64,000 nucleotides of DNA, taken from NCBI RefSeq assembly GCF_000382705.1, contig NZ_ARQE01000003.1, forward strand, positions 512,188 to 576,187. The letters are read 5' to 3'. The notes under the pieces were generated by a model. It saw nothing but the letters and a program-made list of their open reading frames with translations. It did no database searches and was not told where the DNA came from. The DNA comes from Aureimonas ureilytica DSM 18598 = NBRC 106430 (lineage in GTDB: Bacteria; Pseudomonadota; Alphaproteobacteria; Rhizobiales; Rhizobiaceae). Below are positions 54,194-60,260 of this stretch, in pieces. The position numbers were made by a program, and so were the translations under genes. Numbering within the stretch: position 1 is the stretch's first letter; every line of letters begins with the position of its first letter.

Positions 54194-54466
54194 TTAGGAT
54201 TCGATCGGATCGGGCTTGCTGACAGCAGGCAACGCGGCCCTGCGCTCGCGCTGGGATAGGGTCTGGGCCTCCGCGGTGTAGTGCCACGCGGCGATCCCGC
54301 CGACCATCCACCAGCCAGACTCCATCGCGTCATTCATGCTGCCCGTCCAGAACAGGAGGCCGCCGTAGGCGAGCGCGACGGTCCCGCCGAGGTAGCCCGC
54401 GGCGAGGACGAGGCGCCGCGTCCAGGGGCGGCGGTGGAGGGCGTTGGTCAGGACGATCGGCAGCAT
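54194..54466 (-). CDS. Small membrane protein, unknown
   Basis: A 90-aa protein with one or two membrane helices (LVLAAGYLGGTVALAYGGLL at about 19-38 and a weaker one near 52-62) and a charged C-terminal tail. The ATG at 54466 has a strong ribosome site (AAGGAGG). The family is not recognised. It lies 59 bases after the next gene upstream in the same series. Confidence 0.55.
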   Translation of the reverse strand: MLPIVLTNALHRRPWTRRLVLAAGYLGGTVALAYGGLLFWTGSMNDAMESGWWMVGGIAAWHYTAEAQTLSQRERRAALPAVSKPDPIES

Positions 54467-54525
54467 GGGGGGCCTCCTTGGTGGTCGAGAGACCAGCGTG
54501 CGGCGCGGCCGTTCGGGCGTCCAGG

Positions 54526-54708
54526 TCAGACTTCGTCGGCGAGGATTCCCGCCAGTCTCCATGCGACGGTGATGGCCTCGTGGCAACGCCGCCCGAGCGC
54601 GAGGTCGTCGTCCGAGGCTCCGGCCTCGTCGCGCAGCTTGAGATACGCGTCCTCGGCTTCGCGCATCTCCTGCCAGAGCGATTTCCGCAGATCGGAGTAC
54701 GTGGTCAT
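54526..54708 (-). CDS. Small helical protein, unknown
   Basis: A 60-aa soluble protein that reads as two helices (YSDLRKSLWQEMREAEDAYL and HEAITVAWRLAGILADEV) joined by an acidic turn. The start at 54708 overlaps the stop of the preceding gene (ATGA) and has a ribosome site AGGAGG. The family is unknown; it is a member of the plasmid-type gene series. Confidence 0.55.
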   Translation of the reverse strand: MTTYSDLRKSLWQEMREAEDAYLKLRDEAGASDDDLALGRRCHEAITVAWRLAGILADEV

Positions 54709-55142
54709 GAGCATCCTCCTGCGGCGAGCGCCGGATCGCGATGGACGAGCATCCAGGCATCGCGCGCGGCCCGCGCCATCGCGGCGCCGATCGTGTCCTC
54801 GATCGCGTCGGCCAGAGGCGGCATGTCGCCGCCCGGAACGACGGCCAGACCCTTCTCCACCGTCGCCCGCCAGCCGCTCGTCGTTGGTGCAACGGTGAGG
54901 AGCAGCCTCGGCCGCTCGCGGCCGGAGCCGTCGTCGTCCGCGTCGGCCTCGCGCGGGTCGGCGGCACCGACCATCGCGGCGCTCCACTCGCCGCCGGTCT
55001 CGTGCGTCCAGTGCGTGAGACGGAGGTCGGTGCGCACCGCGACGCCGAGGGCGACGGCGGCTGCCGCGGCATGGACGGGCGCCTGGCCGTAGCGGATGGC
55101 CAGCGCTTGGCGGATGACGGCGTCGAGTTGGTCGTCAGTCAT
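54705..55142 (-). CDS. Hypothetical protein of the plasmid gene series
   Basis: A 145-aa protein with an Ala-rich N-terminal helical part (DQLDAVIRQALAIRYGQAPV) and a beta-rich middle (PRLLLTVAPTTSGWRATVEK). The start overlaps the stop of the preceding gene as TGATG and the stop overlaps the following gene as ATGA, so it is tightly coupled. I do not recognise the family. Confidence 0.55.
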   Translation of the reverse strand: MTDDQLDAVIRQALAIRYGQAPVHAAAAAVALGVAVRTDLRLTHWTHETGGEWSAAMVGAADPREADADDDGSGRERPRLLLTVAPTTSGWRATVEKGLAVVPGGDMPPLADAIEDTIGAAMARAARDAWMLVHRDPALAAGGCS

Positions 55143-55411
55143 CACATCACCCCTTCGAGAAGCGGCGTCCCGACCGGGGTCGTCTCCGCCTGGCCGCTGT
55201 GGAGCGACCAGCCCCGGCGGAGGTGCGTGGCGAGGGCCGCCCTCGCAGCCATCGGGGCGCCGGCGGACGCGAGATCCGCCAGTCGCTCGTACCCGGTCTC
55301 GGCCAGCCGGGCGGTCTCGTGGTCGGGCAGCGGCACGGTTCCGGCTTCGGCGCAGGCGCGCTCGTAGCCGGGGCGGTCGATGTACCTGAGGAGGTCTGCC
55401 GGCTTCGTCAT
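55142..55411 (-). CDS. Small hypothetical protein coupled to the cassette array
   Basis: An 89-aa soluble protein (MTKPADLLRYIDRPGYERAC at the start; LRRGWSLHSGQAETTPVGTP near the end). It overlaps the 129-aa gene before it and the 145-aa gene after it, so the three are one translational unit directly following the cassette array. The family is unknown. Confidence 0.55.
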   Translation of the reverse strand: MTKPADLLRYIDRPGYERACAEAGTVPLPDHETARLAETGYERLADLASAGAPMAARAALATHLRRGWSLHSGQAETTPVGTPLLEGVM

Positions 55412-55797
55412 CGTGCCGCCTCCTGCTCGCCCTGCTCCCACATGTCGGCGGCGAGGTCGCGCGGCTCCCAGAGGTAGCGACGGTAGAGGTCCATCTTCGC
55501 CGCGATGTCGTCGGCCCGGCTCACGACCGACACCGTGCCCGGCTGCCCGGCGGGCGGGTAGAACATCGCGACCGCCTCGCCGTCGTCCACGCACAGGTGG
55601 ACGGTCCAGCCGCGCGGCACGCCGGCGACGTGCTCGACGGCGATGCCGGTCATCGTGTGGGGGTACGCGTCCGACCAGTAGCGCGCGTCCCGGGAGCGCA
55701 GGTTCACGCGCATCCAGTCGGACAGGCTGTCCCACTTGTCGGCATAGGGCGGCCGCTCGCCCTCGCCCGAGGGCGTCAAATCTCTCTCGATGTCCAT
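55408..55797 (-). CDS. Array gene A: paralogue of the gene at 58,940
   Basis: A 129-aa protein of unknown family. The core TGIAVEHVAGVPRGWTVHLC and the C-terminal YRRYLWEPRDLAADMWEQG align with TGVQLENVPGVPLGWTTYLW and YEQYLTEPERVASDLWRWV of the 143-aa protein at 58,940-59,371. The two are clearly paralogues although 3.5 kb apart in the same array. A ribosome site (GGAGAGACC) and a 23-bp hairpin module lie upstream. Confidence 0.65.
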   Translation of the reverse strand: MDIERDLTPSGEGERPPYADKWDSLSDWMRVNLRSRDARYWSDAYPHTMTGIAVEHVAGVPRGWTVHLCVDDGEAVAMFYPPAGQPGTVSVVSRADDIAAKMDLYRRYLWEPRDLAADMWEQGEQEAAR

Positions 55798-55887
55798 AAG
55801 GGTCTCTCCGGGGAACCGCTCCCCACCAAGCCGCCGCGGTCGTCGCGGCGGCTTGGTGGGGAGCGGCGGGCCGTAGCCCGCCGGCGC
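55798..55887 (-). repeat. Hairpin module 1 (type I)
   Basis: Between array genes A and B. A perfect 23-bp hairpin (55816-55838 with 55844-55866, loop gtcgt) is followed to the right by a second hairpin (ggcgggc 55865-55871 with gcccgcc 55876-55882). The first 36 or so bases beside gene A are identical to module 2. On the mRNA it comes after the stop of B and just before the ribosome site of A. Confidence 0.9.
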
Positions 55888-56571
55888 CTAGCGCGCCTCC
55901 AAGGCCGCCTCGATCACCTCGTGGAAGATGCCGGCGAGCACAAACTCGTTCAGCCGCTTCCCGGCACCTGGTGCTTCGTCCCCGACCTCCTCGAACATGA
56001 GGGCGTACAGCCGTTCGACATGTTCCGATGCCATCGACCCTACCGCGGCCTCGACGGCCTCTCTGTCGCGCTGGGCCACCAGGACGTTCACGCGCGCCTG
56101 GAAGGTGTCCTCGTAGAGCGCCGCATCTGCGGGGGTCAGTTCCGAGAGGAAGCCCGCCTCGGCCAAGGCCGCGCGGAGTTCGGGCTGGTACGTCTCGTCC
56201 TCACAGTACGCGGCGTTGGAGGGGTCGAAGCCCTCTTCGTCGTAGCAAGCCGAAACCCATTCCTCGGCATCGCGCCCGGCCATTTCCGAGGCGGTCGTGT
56301 CGAGCCACTCCTCGCGCCAAGCTGCGTTCACGTAGCCAAGGTCGACGTCGGCGATAGCCGCTTCCAATGCCTGTCGGGCCTCCTCCCGCGACACGCCGAA
56401 GCGGGCCGCGAGCTTGTCGGCTTCGTCGGATGCATCACCGTCGAACTCGAACTGGACGAACTCCTCGACCGACGAGAAGCGGTCGTTGACGTAGGTTCGT
56501 CCGTTGGCATGCACGTCATCGTGCGCGGACAACGCGTATGCTGCCGCTACCTTCTCGATCGTCTTTTCCAT
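55888..56571 (-). CDS. Array gene B: acidic hypothetical protein
   Basis: A 227-aa soluble, strongly acidic protein, mostly helical (EEFVQFEFDGDASDEADKLA, VSREEARQALEAAIADVDLG, TPADAALYEDTFQARVNVLV). No family is recognised and no catalytic motif is seen. Small acidic proteins on plasmids can be DNA mimics that block restriction, but nothing here proves it. It has its own ribosome site and is flanked by type I hairpin modules on both sides. Confidence 0.6.
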   Translation of the reverse strand: MEKTIEKVAAAYALSAHDDVHANGRTYVNDRFSSVEEFVQFEFDGDASDEADKLAARFGVSREEARQALEAAIADVDLGYVNAAWREEWLDTTASEMAGRDAEEWVSACYDEEGFDPSNAAYCEDETYQPELRAALAEAGFLSELTPADAALYEDTFQARVNVLVAQRDREAVEAAVGSMASEHVERLYALMFEEVGDEAPGAGKRLNEFVLAGIFHEVIEAALEAR

Positions 56572-56665
56572 GGGTCTCTCCGGGGAACCGCTCCCCACCA
56601 AGCCGCCGGGCCGATGACCGGCGGCTTGGTGGAAGGCGGCGGGCTGTGGCCCGCCGGGGTCGTCG
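56572..56665 (-). repeat. Hairpin module 2 (type I)
   Basis: Between array genes B and C. A perfect 15-bp hairpin (ccaccaagccgccgg 56595-56609 with its complement 56618-56632) and a second hairpin (ggcgggc 56638-56644 with gcccgcc 56649-56655). The segment next to gene B is identical over about 36 bases to module 1, including the gggtctctccggggaaccgc stretch. Confidence 0.9.
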
Positions 56666-57136
56666 TCAGGCGGCGGCTTCGGCAGCGGATCGCTGGCGGT
56701 AGGTCCCGACCTCAATGCCGAAGCGCGCTACGAGGTCATGGTCATGAGCCTCGTAGGTGCCCTCGGGCATCCGCACGGCCACGAAATCACCCTCCTGGCG
56801 CTGGCGGTCGGGCACCCGTTCGACGGTGACTGGCTCCCCTCCGATCTCCGAGAGCTGGCGCGCGGCATCGGCGATCGCGTCCTCGTCGTCGAATTGGTCC
56901 GACTGGACGTGCACCGTGCCGCCGAGCGTCAGGAGCAGGACAGGAGCGAACTCGCTGTGCAGTTCCGCGACATGCGCCGCGTCGATCTCCTCGTCGGTGA
57001 TCTCGGCGGAGACGCGGTAGAATTCGCGGATGGTGGGCGCGTCGTTGCGGGCGTTGATGGCCCCGGACGCGATGCCGTCCCGGATGGCCTGCCTTAGGTC
57101 GTGGACCTGGGTGATGGTGGTCTGCTGCTCGTCCAT
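56666..57136 (-). CDS. Array gene C: hypothetical acidic protein
   Basis: A 156-aa soluble protein, acidic in its first two thirds (ITDEEIDAAHVAELHSEFAP, DQFDDEDAIADAARQLSEIG) and more basic near the end (DRQRQEGDFVAVRMPEGTYE). The family is unknown. It starts at the ATG 57136 and lies between a type I module downstream and a type II module upstream. Confidence 0.58.
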   Translation of the reverse strand: MDEQQTTITQVHDLRQAIRDGIASGAINARNDAPTIREFYRVSAEITDEEIDAAHVAELHSEFAPVLLLTLGGTVHVQSDQFDDEDAIADAARQLSEIGGEPVTVERVPDRQRQEGDFVAVRMPEGTYEAHDHDLVARFGIEVGTYRQRSAAEAAA

Positions 57137-57243
57137 GCTGCCTCTTGTCGGGGTGCGAGTGGTGCCGTCTTGGCCGTCCCTCTCCGGGCCGTCGCAATGC
57201 GCGGCGGCCGGGAGAAGGGCGGGCATGGTGCCCGCCCGGATCG
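57137..57243 (-). repeat. Hairpin module 3 (type II)
   Basis: Between array genes C and D. It has an imperfect stem around gtcgcaatgcgcggc (57191-57205) and a perfect 9-bp hairpin (gggcgggca 57217-57225, tgcccgccc 57229-57237). The stretch tggccgtccctctccg with the following bases is 24/25 identical to module 4. Confidence 0.88.
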
Positions 57244-57552
57244 TCAGGCGCCCTCGACCGCGAAGAACCGCTCCACCGTCTCGGCGTCGGCATGCTGCTC
57301 CGCGAACTCACGGGCCCCCTCGACGGTGATGGGGATCAGGCCTTCGCCGCCCTGTAGGCCGCCACTCACCCGCTCGGCCCATCGGGACCGCGCGCCACCT
57401 TCCCCAGCGAGGAAGAAGCGGCCTCCGGACGTGCGGTAGAGCGTGGTGTCCTCGTACTCGAAGTCGCGGGGGTAGCCGCGTTCGTAGCGGCAGACTGCCT
57501 CGGCCTTGGTCGTGTCGTAGCGCAGTCCGCCGACGACCTTCTTGATGCCCAT
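57244..57552 (-). CDS. Array gene D: mobile-element small protein with FFLxGEGG motif
   Basis: A 102-aa protein. The wording KKVVGGLRYDTTKAEAV, EDTTLYRTSGGRFFLAGEGG and SGGEGLIPIT-type C-terminal half, ending EFAEQHADAETVERFF, resembles a family of small proteins of unknown function carried by phages and plasmids of Gram-positive bacteria and others, recalled from memory. No function is known. It has its own leader and hairpin modules on both sides. Confidence 0.65.
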   Translation of the reverse strand: MGIKKVVGGLRYDTTKAEAVCRYERGYPRDFEYEDTTLYRTSGGRFFLAGEGGARSRWAERVSGGLQGGEGLIPITVEGAREFAEQHADAETVERFFAVEGA

Positions 57553-57657
57553 AGTGTGCCTCCTTGTGGCTGGTTCGAGGGTTCTGGCCGTCCCTCTCCG
57601 AGCCGTCGCGCTGCGCGGCAGCCGGGAGAGGGGCGGGCTGGGTGCCCGCCCAGATCG
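57553..57657 (-). repeat. Hairpin module 4 (type II)
   Basis: Between array genes D and E. It has an imperfect long stem around gtcgcgctgcgcggc (57605-57619) and a perfect 8-bp hairpin (gggcgggc 57631-57638, gcccgccc 57644-57651). It shares almost all of its 5' part with module 3 and the gtcgcgctgcgcggc core exactly with module 5. Confidence 0.88.
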
Positions 57658-58236
57658 TCAGGCGTTCTCGATCTCGGCAGCGTTCTCCCGGACCTCCCGC
57701 AGGAAGGCGCGGACGTTGCCCACAAGCATGACCTCCTGCGCGATGGCATTGGCCCTGAGCGTGGCCTCGATCCGGGCGAGGTCATCATCGGTCGTGTCCG
57801 GCGCGATGCCGAGGTCGCTCACCGTATCTCCGACGTAGTAGTGGAAGTGCTCGATGCTGGCGGCGCCGTCCTCGCCGAACCCACGCCTTCCCGCTTCGGT
57901 CCTGATGTTCTCCAGGAGTTCCAAGGCCTCCTTGGTGAAGGCGCCGTCCTCCGCACCGTCGAGGATCGTCCCAAGATCGGGCACGAGGCGGCGGAGGAGC
58001 GCAACCAAGGCATCGCGGCGAATGCCGCCGTAGAGCGGAATAAGCGCCTTCGCGAACCCGCCCTGTGCAGGGCTGTAGGGGTCCGTGATGTCCGGCAGGA
58101 GTTCGAGCCCCCCGGAAGGGAAGAGGCCGATAGCCGCGGTGCGCGGCTCATCGGAATTCGAGGTGTGAAGCGGCGCGCCCCAGGCTGGGCCGCTCCGTTC
58201 GAGGTGCTCGACCGTGATCTCGATGATCGACTGCAT
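57658..58236 (-). CDS. Array gene E: hypothetical protein
   Basis: A 192-aa soluble protein with an N-terminal beta-rich part (MQSIIEITVEHLERSGPAWG, RTAAIGLFPSGGLELLPDIT) and a helical rest (RRDALVALLRRLVPDLGTIL, KEALELLENIRTEAG). The family is unknown. The start at 58236 lies only 47 bases after the stop of the next upstream gene (F). Unlike the others, this pair has no hairpin module between them. Confidence 0.58.
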   Translation of the reverse strand: MQSIIEITVEHLERSGPAWGAPLHTSNSDEPRTAAIGLFPSGGLELLPDITDPYSPAQGGFAKALIPLYGGIRRDALVALLRRLVPDLGTILDGAEDGAFTKEALELLENIRTEAGRRGFGEDGAASIEHFHYYVGDTVSDLGIAPDTTDDDLARIEATLRANAIAQEVMLVGNVRAFLREVRENAAEIENA

Positions 58237-58283
58237 GTCAGCGATCTCCGTGGTTTGACGCGAACGCCGCCAGCGCCTCAGCC

Positions 58284-58847
58284 TTAGTTTCGCCGAACGG
58301 CATGTCGTCGGCCGGCCTCTTGGGGATCGGCGAAAGGCAGGTTCTCGAGTAGCGCCTGCGAGCTGCGCTCGAATTCGTCGGCGCATTCAATGATCGTCCA
58401 GGCGAGGGACTGCTCGAGGTCGGAAGCCCCGAGAACGAACAGAAAGCTGGTCCTTCTGGCGTCGGGCATCATGACGGAGGTGAGCCAGGGCAGCCCCCTG
58501 GGGGCTTCAGTCGGAACGGAGCCGAGCGCCGGCTCGGCCAAGGCCTGGGTGACCAGCCACATCCCGGGGGCGGCCTCCTCGCTCCAGGCGACACAGCAGG
58601 AGGAAATCCAAACATCCTCCCTCCAGATCTCGAAGGCCGCGCCTCCGGGCTCGCAGCAAGGGACCATGCGGACGTCCCATCCGAGGACCGGTCCGCCTCC
58701 GTCAAGGACGACCGGCTTCAGCTTCTCGACGACGTGATCCTCCACGTCGGTCCGCTCCATCCGCAGCGTCTCTCCGGTCACGAGCGTCAGGAACTCGAGC
58801 GAAATCGTTCGGGGCGACGTAGTGTCGCCCGCGTTATGAATGGCCAT
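58284..58847 (-). CDS. Array gene F: hypothetical protein with Cys pairs
   Basis: A 187-aa protein containing two Cys pairs, VPCCEPGG and WISSCCVAWS, in an otherwise ordinary soluble protein (SLEFLTLVTGETLRMERTDV at the start; SFLFVLGASDLEQSLAWTII later). The Cys pairs could bind a metal or form disulfides. The family is unknown. It is followed by gene E without a module and preceded by module 5. Confidence 0.58.
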   Translation of the reverse strand: MAIHNAGDTTSPRTISLEFLTLVTGETLRMERTDVEDHVVEKLKPVVLDGGGPVLGWDVRMVPCCEPGGAAFEIWREDVWISSCCVAWSEEAAPGMWLVTQALAEPALGSVPTEAPRGLPWLTSVMMPDARRTSFLFVLGASDLEQSLAWTIIECADEFERSSQALLENLPFADPQEAGRRHAVRRN

Positions 58848-58939
58848 TGATGTGTCCTGTGTTGGAAGGCTTTGCCCTTCTCCCGACGGTCGCGCTGCGC
58901 GGCGGTCGGAAGAAGGGCGGGCACAATGCCCGCCCGTGG
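58848..58939 (-). repeat. Hairpin module 5 (type II)
   Basis: Between array genes F and G. A near-perfect long stem (cccttctcccgacggtcgc with gcgcggcggtcggaagaagg, about 58,874-58,917) and a perfect 9-bp hairpin (gggcgggca 58915-58923, tgcccgccc 58927-58935). The gtcgcgctgcgcggc core is identical to module 4. Confidence 0.88.
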
Positions 58940-59371
58940 TCAGGCTGCCCGGCGTCGGGACGCGACCCACCGCCAGAGGTCCGACGCAACGCGCTCAGGC
59001 TCAGTCAGGTACTGCTCGTAGTTGAGCGACTTCAGCAGTCTTTTCGACTCGCACTGAACGGCATCTTCGAACGATCCGTCGACGTGTCGAAAGTAAGCGC
59101 CCACGTTACCGTTGTCGGCCCAGAGGTAGGTCGTCCAGCCCAACGGCACGCCCGGCACGTTCTCGAGCTGCACCCCGGTCCGGGCGTGCTCGAAACCTTC
59201 CAGCCACAGCATCGGCTGCTCTGCAAGGACGACGACGCGCTGGTGGTCGTCGAGCAGGTCCCAGGCGTCCTCTTTGGATTCCAAGCCGTACTCGGACAGC
59301 GCGTCGTAGGCGCCCGTAGCCAGGAGCACGCACACGGTCCTCGCGTCGGGTTTCGTGAAGTCTGCTTCCAT
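58940..59371 (-). CDS. Array gene G: paralogue of the gene at 55,408
   Basis: A 143-aa protein. Its central TGVQLENVPGVPLGWTTYLW and C-terminal YEQYLTEPERVASDLWRWV match array gene A (55,408-55,797). The N-terminal part differs (MEADFTKPDARTVCVLLATG). The duplication within one array points to cassette gain or recombination. Function is unknown. The ATG at 59371 was chosen; a TTG lies one codon upstream. Confidence 0.65.
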   Translation of the reverse strand: MEADFTKPDARTVCVLLATGAYDALSEYGLESKEDAWDLLDDHQRVVVLAEQPMLWLEGFEHARTGVQLENVPGVPLGWTTYLWADNGNVGAYFRHVDGSFEDAVQCESKRLLKSLNYEQYLTEPERVASDLWRWVASRRRAA

Positions 59372-59460
59372 CAATGCCTCCTATGATGGTTGTCGAAGGG
59401 ACGGTAGCTGCCCCTCATCCGACCGCTCCCATGAGTGGAGGAGTCGGAGGAGCGGCAGCC
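59372..59460 (-). repeat. Hairpin module 6 (variant)
   Basis: Between array genes G and H. A long imperfect stem (gctgcccctcatccgaccgc with the complementary side around 59,431-59,456) occupies the same position as the other modules, but its sequence has diverged and the GGGCGGGC hairpin is absent. Confidence 0.6.
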
Positions 59461-59724
59461 TCAAGCCGCGCCGCAGCGTCCGTCCATCGCTGCCAGGGCC
59501 TGCGCGAGGACCGCCCCAACCTCGACGCCCAGACGATCAGCTTCAGCGGTGAGACGATCTGCGGGCTCGGCCGGAAGCCGGAGAAGGCGGGTGGTGGAAT
59601 GCCGACGGCGGTAGCGGCGGGAGCGCTCCGCATCCGTCATCGCCCGCTCCCCGATCGGCATGGCCCCGCAGCGGCGGGCAGGGGGAAGGTTGTCGGTCTC
59701 GTTCATCGTTTGTCGCTCCGTCAT
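59461..59724 (-). CDS. Array gene H: small basic protein, possible DNA binder
   Basis: An 87-aa protein. The middle is strongly basic (MTDAERSRRYRRRHSTTRLL) and the end is a predicted helix pair (ADRLTAEADRLGVEVGAVLA, then QALAAMDGRC). The shape is reminiscent of ribbon-helix-helix regulators, but no family can be named. As the first gene of the minus-strand array it could be its regulator. The ATG at 59724 has GGAGAGACAC before it; later in-frame ATGs are possible. Confidence 0.55.
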   Translation of the reverse strand: MTERQTMNETDNLPPARRCGAMPIGERAMTDAERSRRYRRRHSTTRLLRLPAEPADRLTAEADRLGVEVGAVLAQALAAMDGRCGAA

Positions 59725-60260
59725 GTGTCTCTCCACAAAACGTGGCGTGGATCGAAACGGGCGTCAACCGGGTAAGCGATCGAAAATGAAGAAGATCGAG
59801 CATGAAACTTCCCGCAGACAAACACCCCTAGTGTCTGCGGGAAGTTTCCTCGATCCGTAACGAACTTATCCGTTGGCGCGGAATTGTTGACAGTACGCCC
59901 AGTGCGTCGAACTGAACTTGAATCCTTGCCGTAGTCGAAGCGACGCAATCCAGAACAACTAGATTTTAACCTAGGACTTGCGGTGGATCGGCGTAACGGA
60001 CAGATAATGTACGTATCGAAGGATTCGATAGCGTTGCACTGGTGCCGACGGCGGCGCTGAGCGCGAGTGGACGTGGTTGCGCCTCGTCGCCTTGCCCTTC
60101 CACCACTCTCCGAGTGGGACGCCAGTCGATGGCCCAGCGCAGACGACACAACGGCGAGGCAGCCCAGGCGGTTGAGAGGGAAATGCGTTCGACGGGAAGA
60201 GTGTGATCCGGTACCGAGAACCATCCCTGCTTTTTTACTATAGACCATACTCCCCACCCC
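59725..60260. other. Gene-free region with long hairpin; candidate replication or control region
   Basis: No frame here can be supported. A long hairpin (59794-59855), an AATTGTTGACA motif (59882-59892) and a comparatively AT-rich part near 59,920-60,020 and 60,230-60,245 lie here, next to the 3' end of the rep gene. Some replicase-type initiators use an origin just downstream of their gene, so this is the best candidate for oriV and for the promoter of the array. Neither is proven. Confidence 0.45.
59794..59855. repeat. Long near-perfect inverted repeat
   Basis: A perfect 17-bp stem (gaaacttcccgcagaca 59804-59820 with tgtctgcgggaagtttc 59832-59848, loop aacacccctag) extends by seven more pairs (gatcgag 59794-59800 with ctcgatc 59849-59855) past a 3-base bulge. 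In all 24 pairs form. It is unlike the GC-rich array modules and has no T-run. It may be an origin element, a recombination site or a single-strand promoter. Confidence 0.9.

Noticed and set aside
55798..59460. Reading the array modules as a CRISPR array
   Set aside because: Copies are 80-110 bases, differ from one another, are spaced by whole genes and contain internal stems; no short spacer-repeat pattern or cas gene exists.
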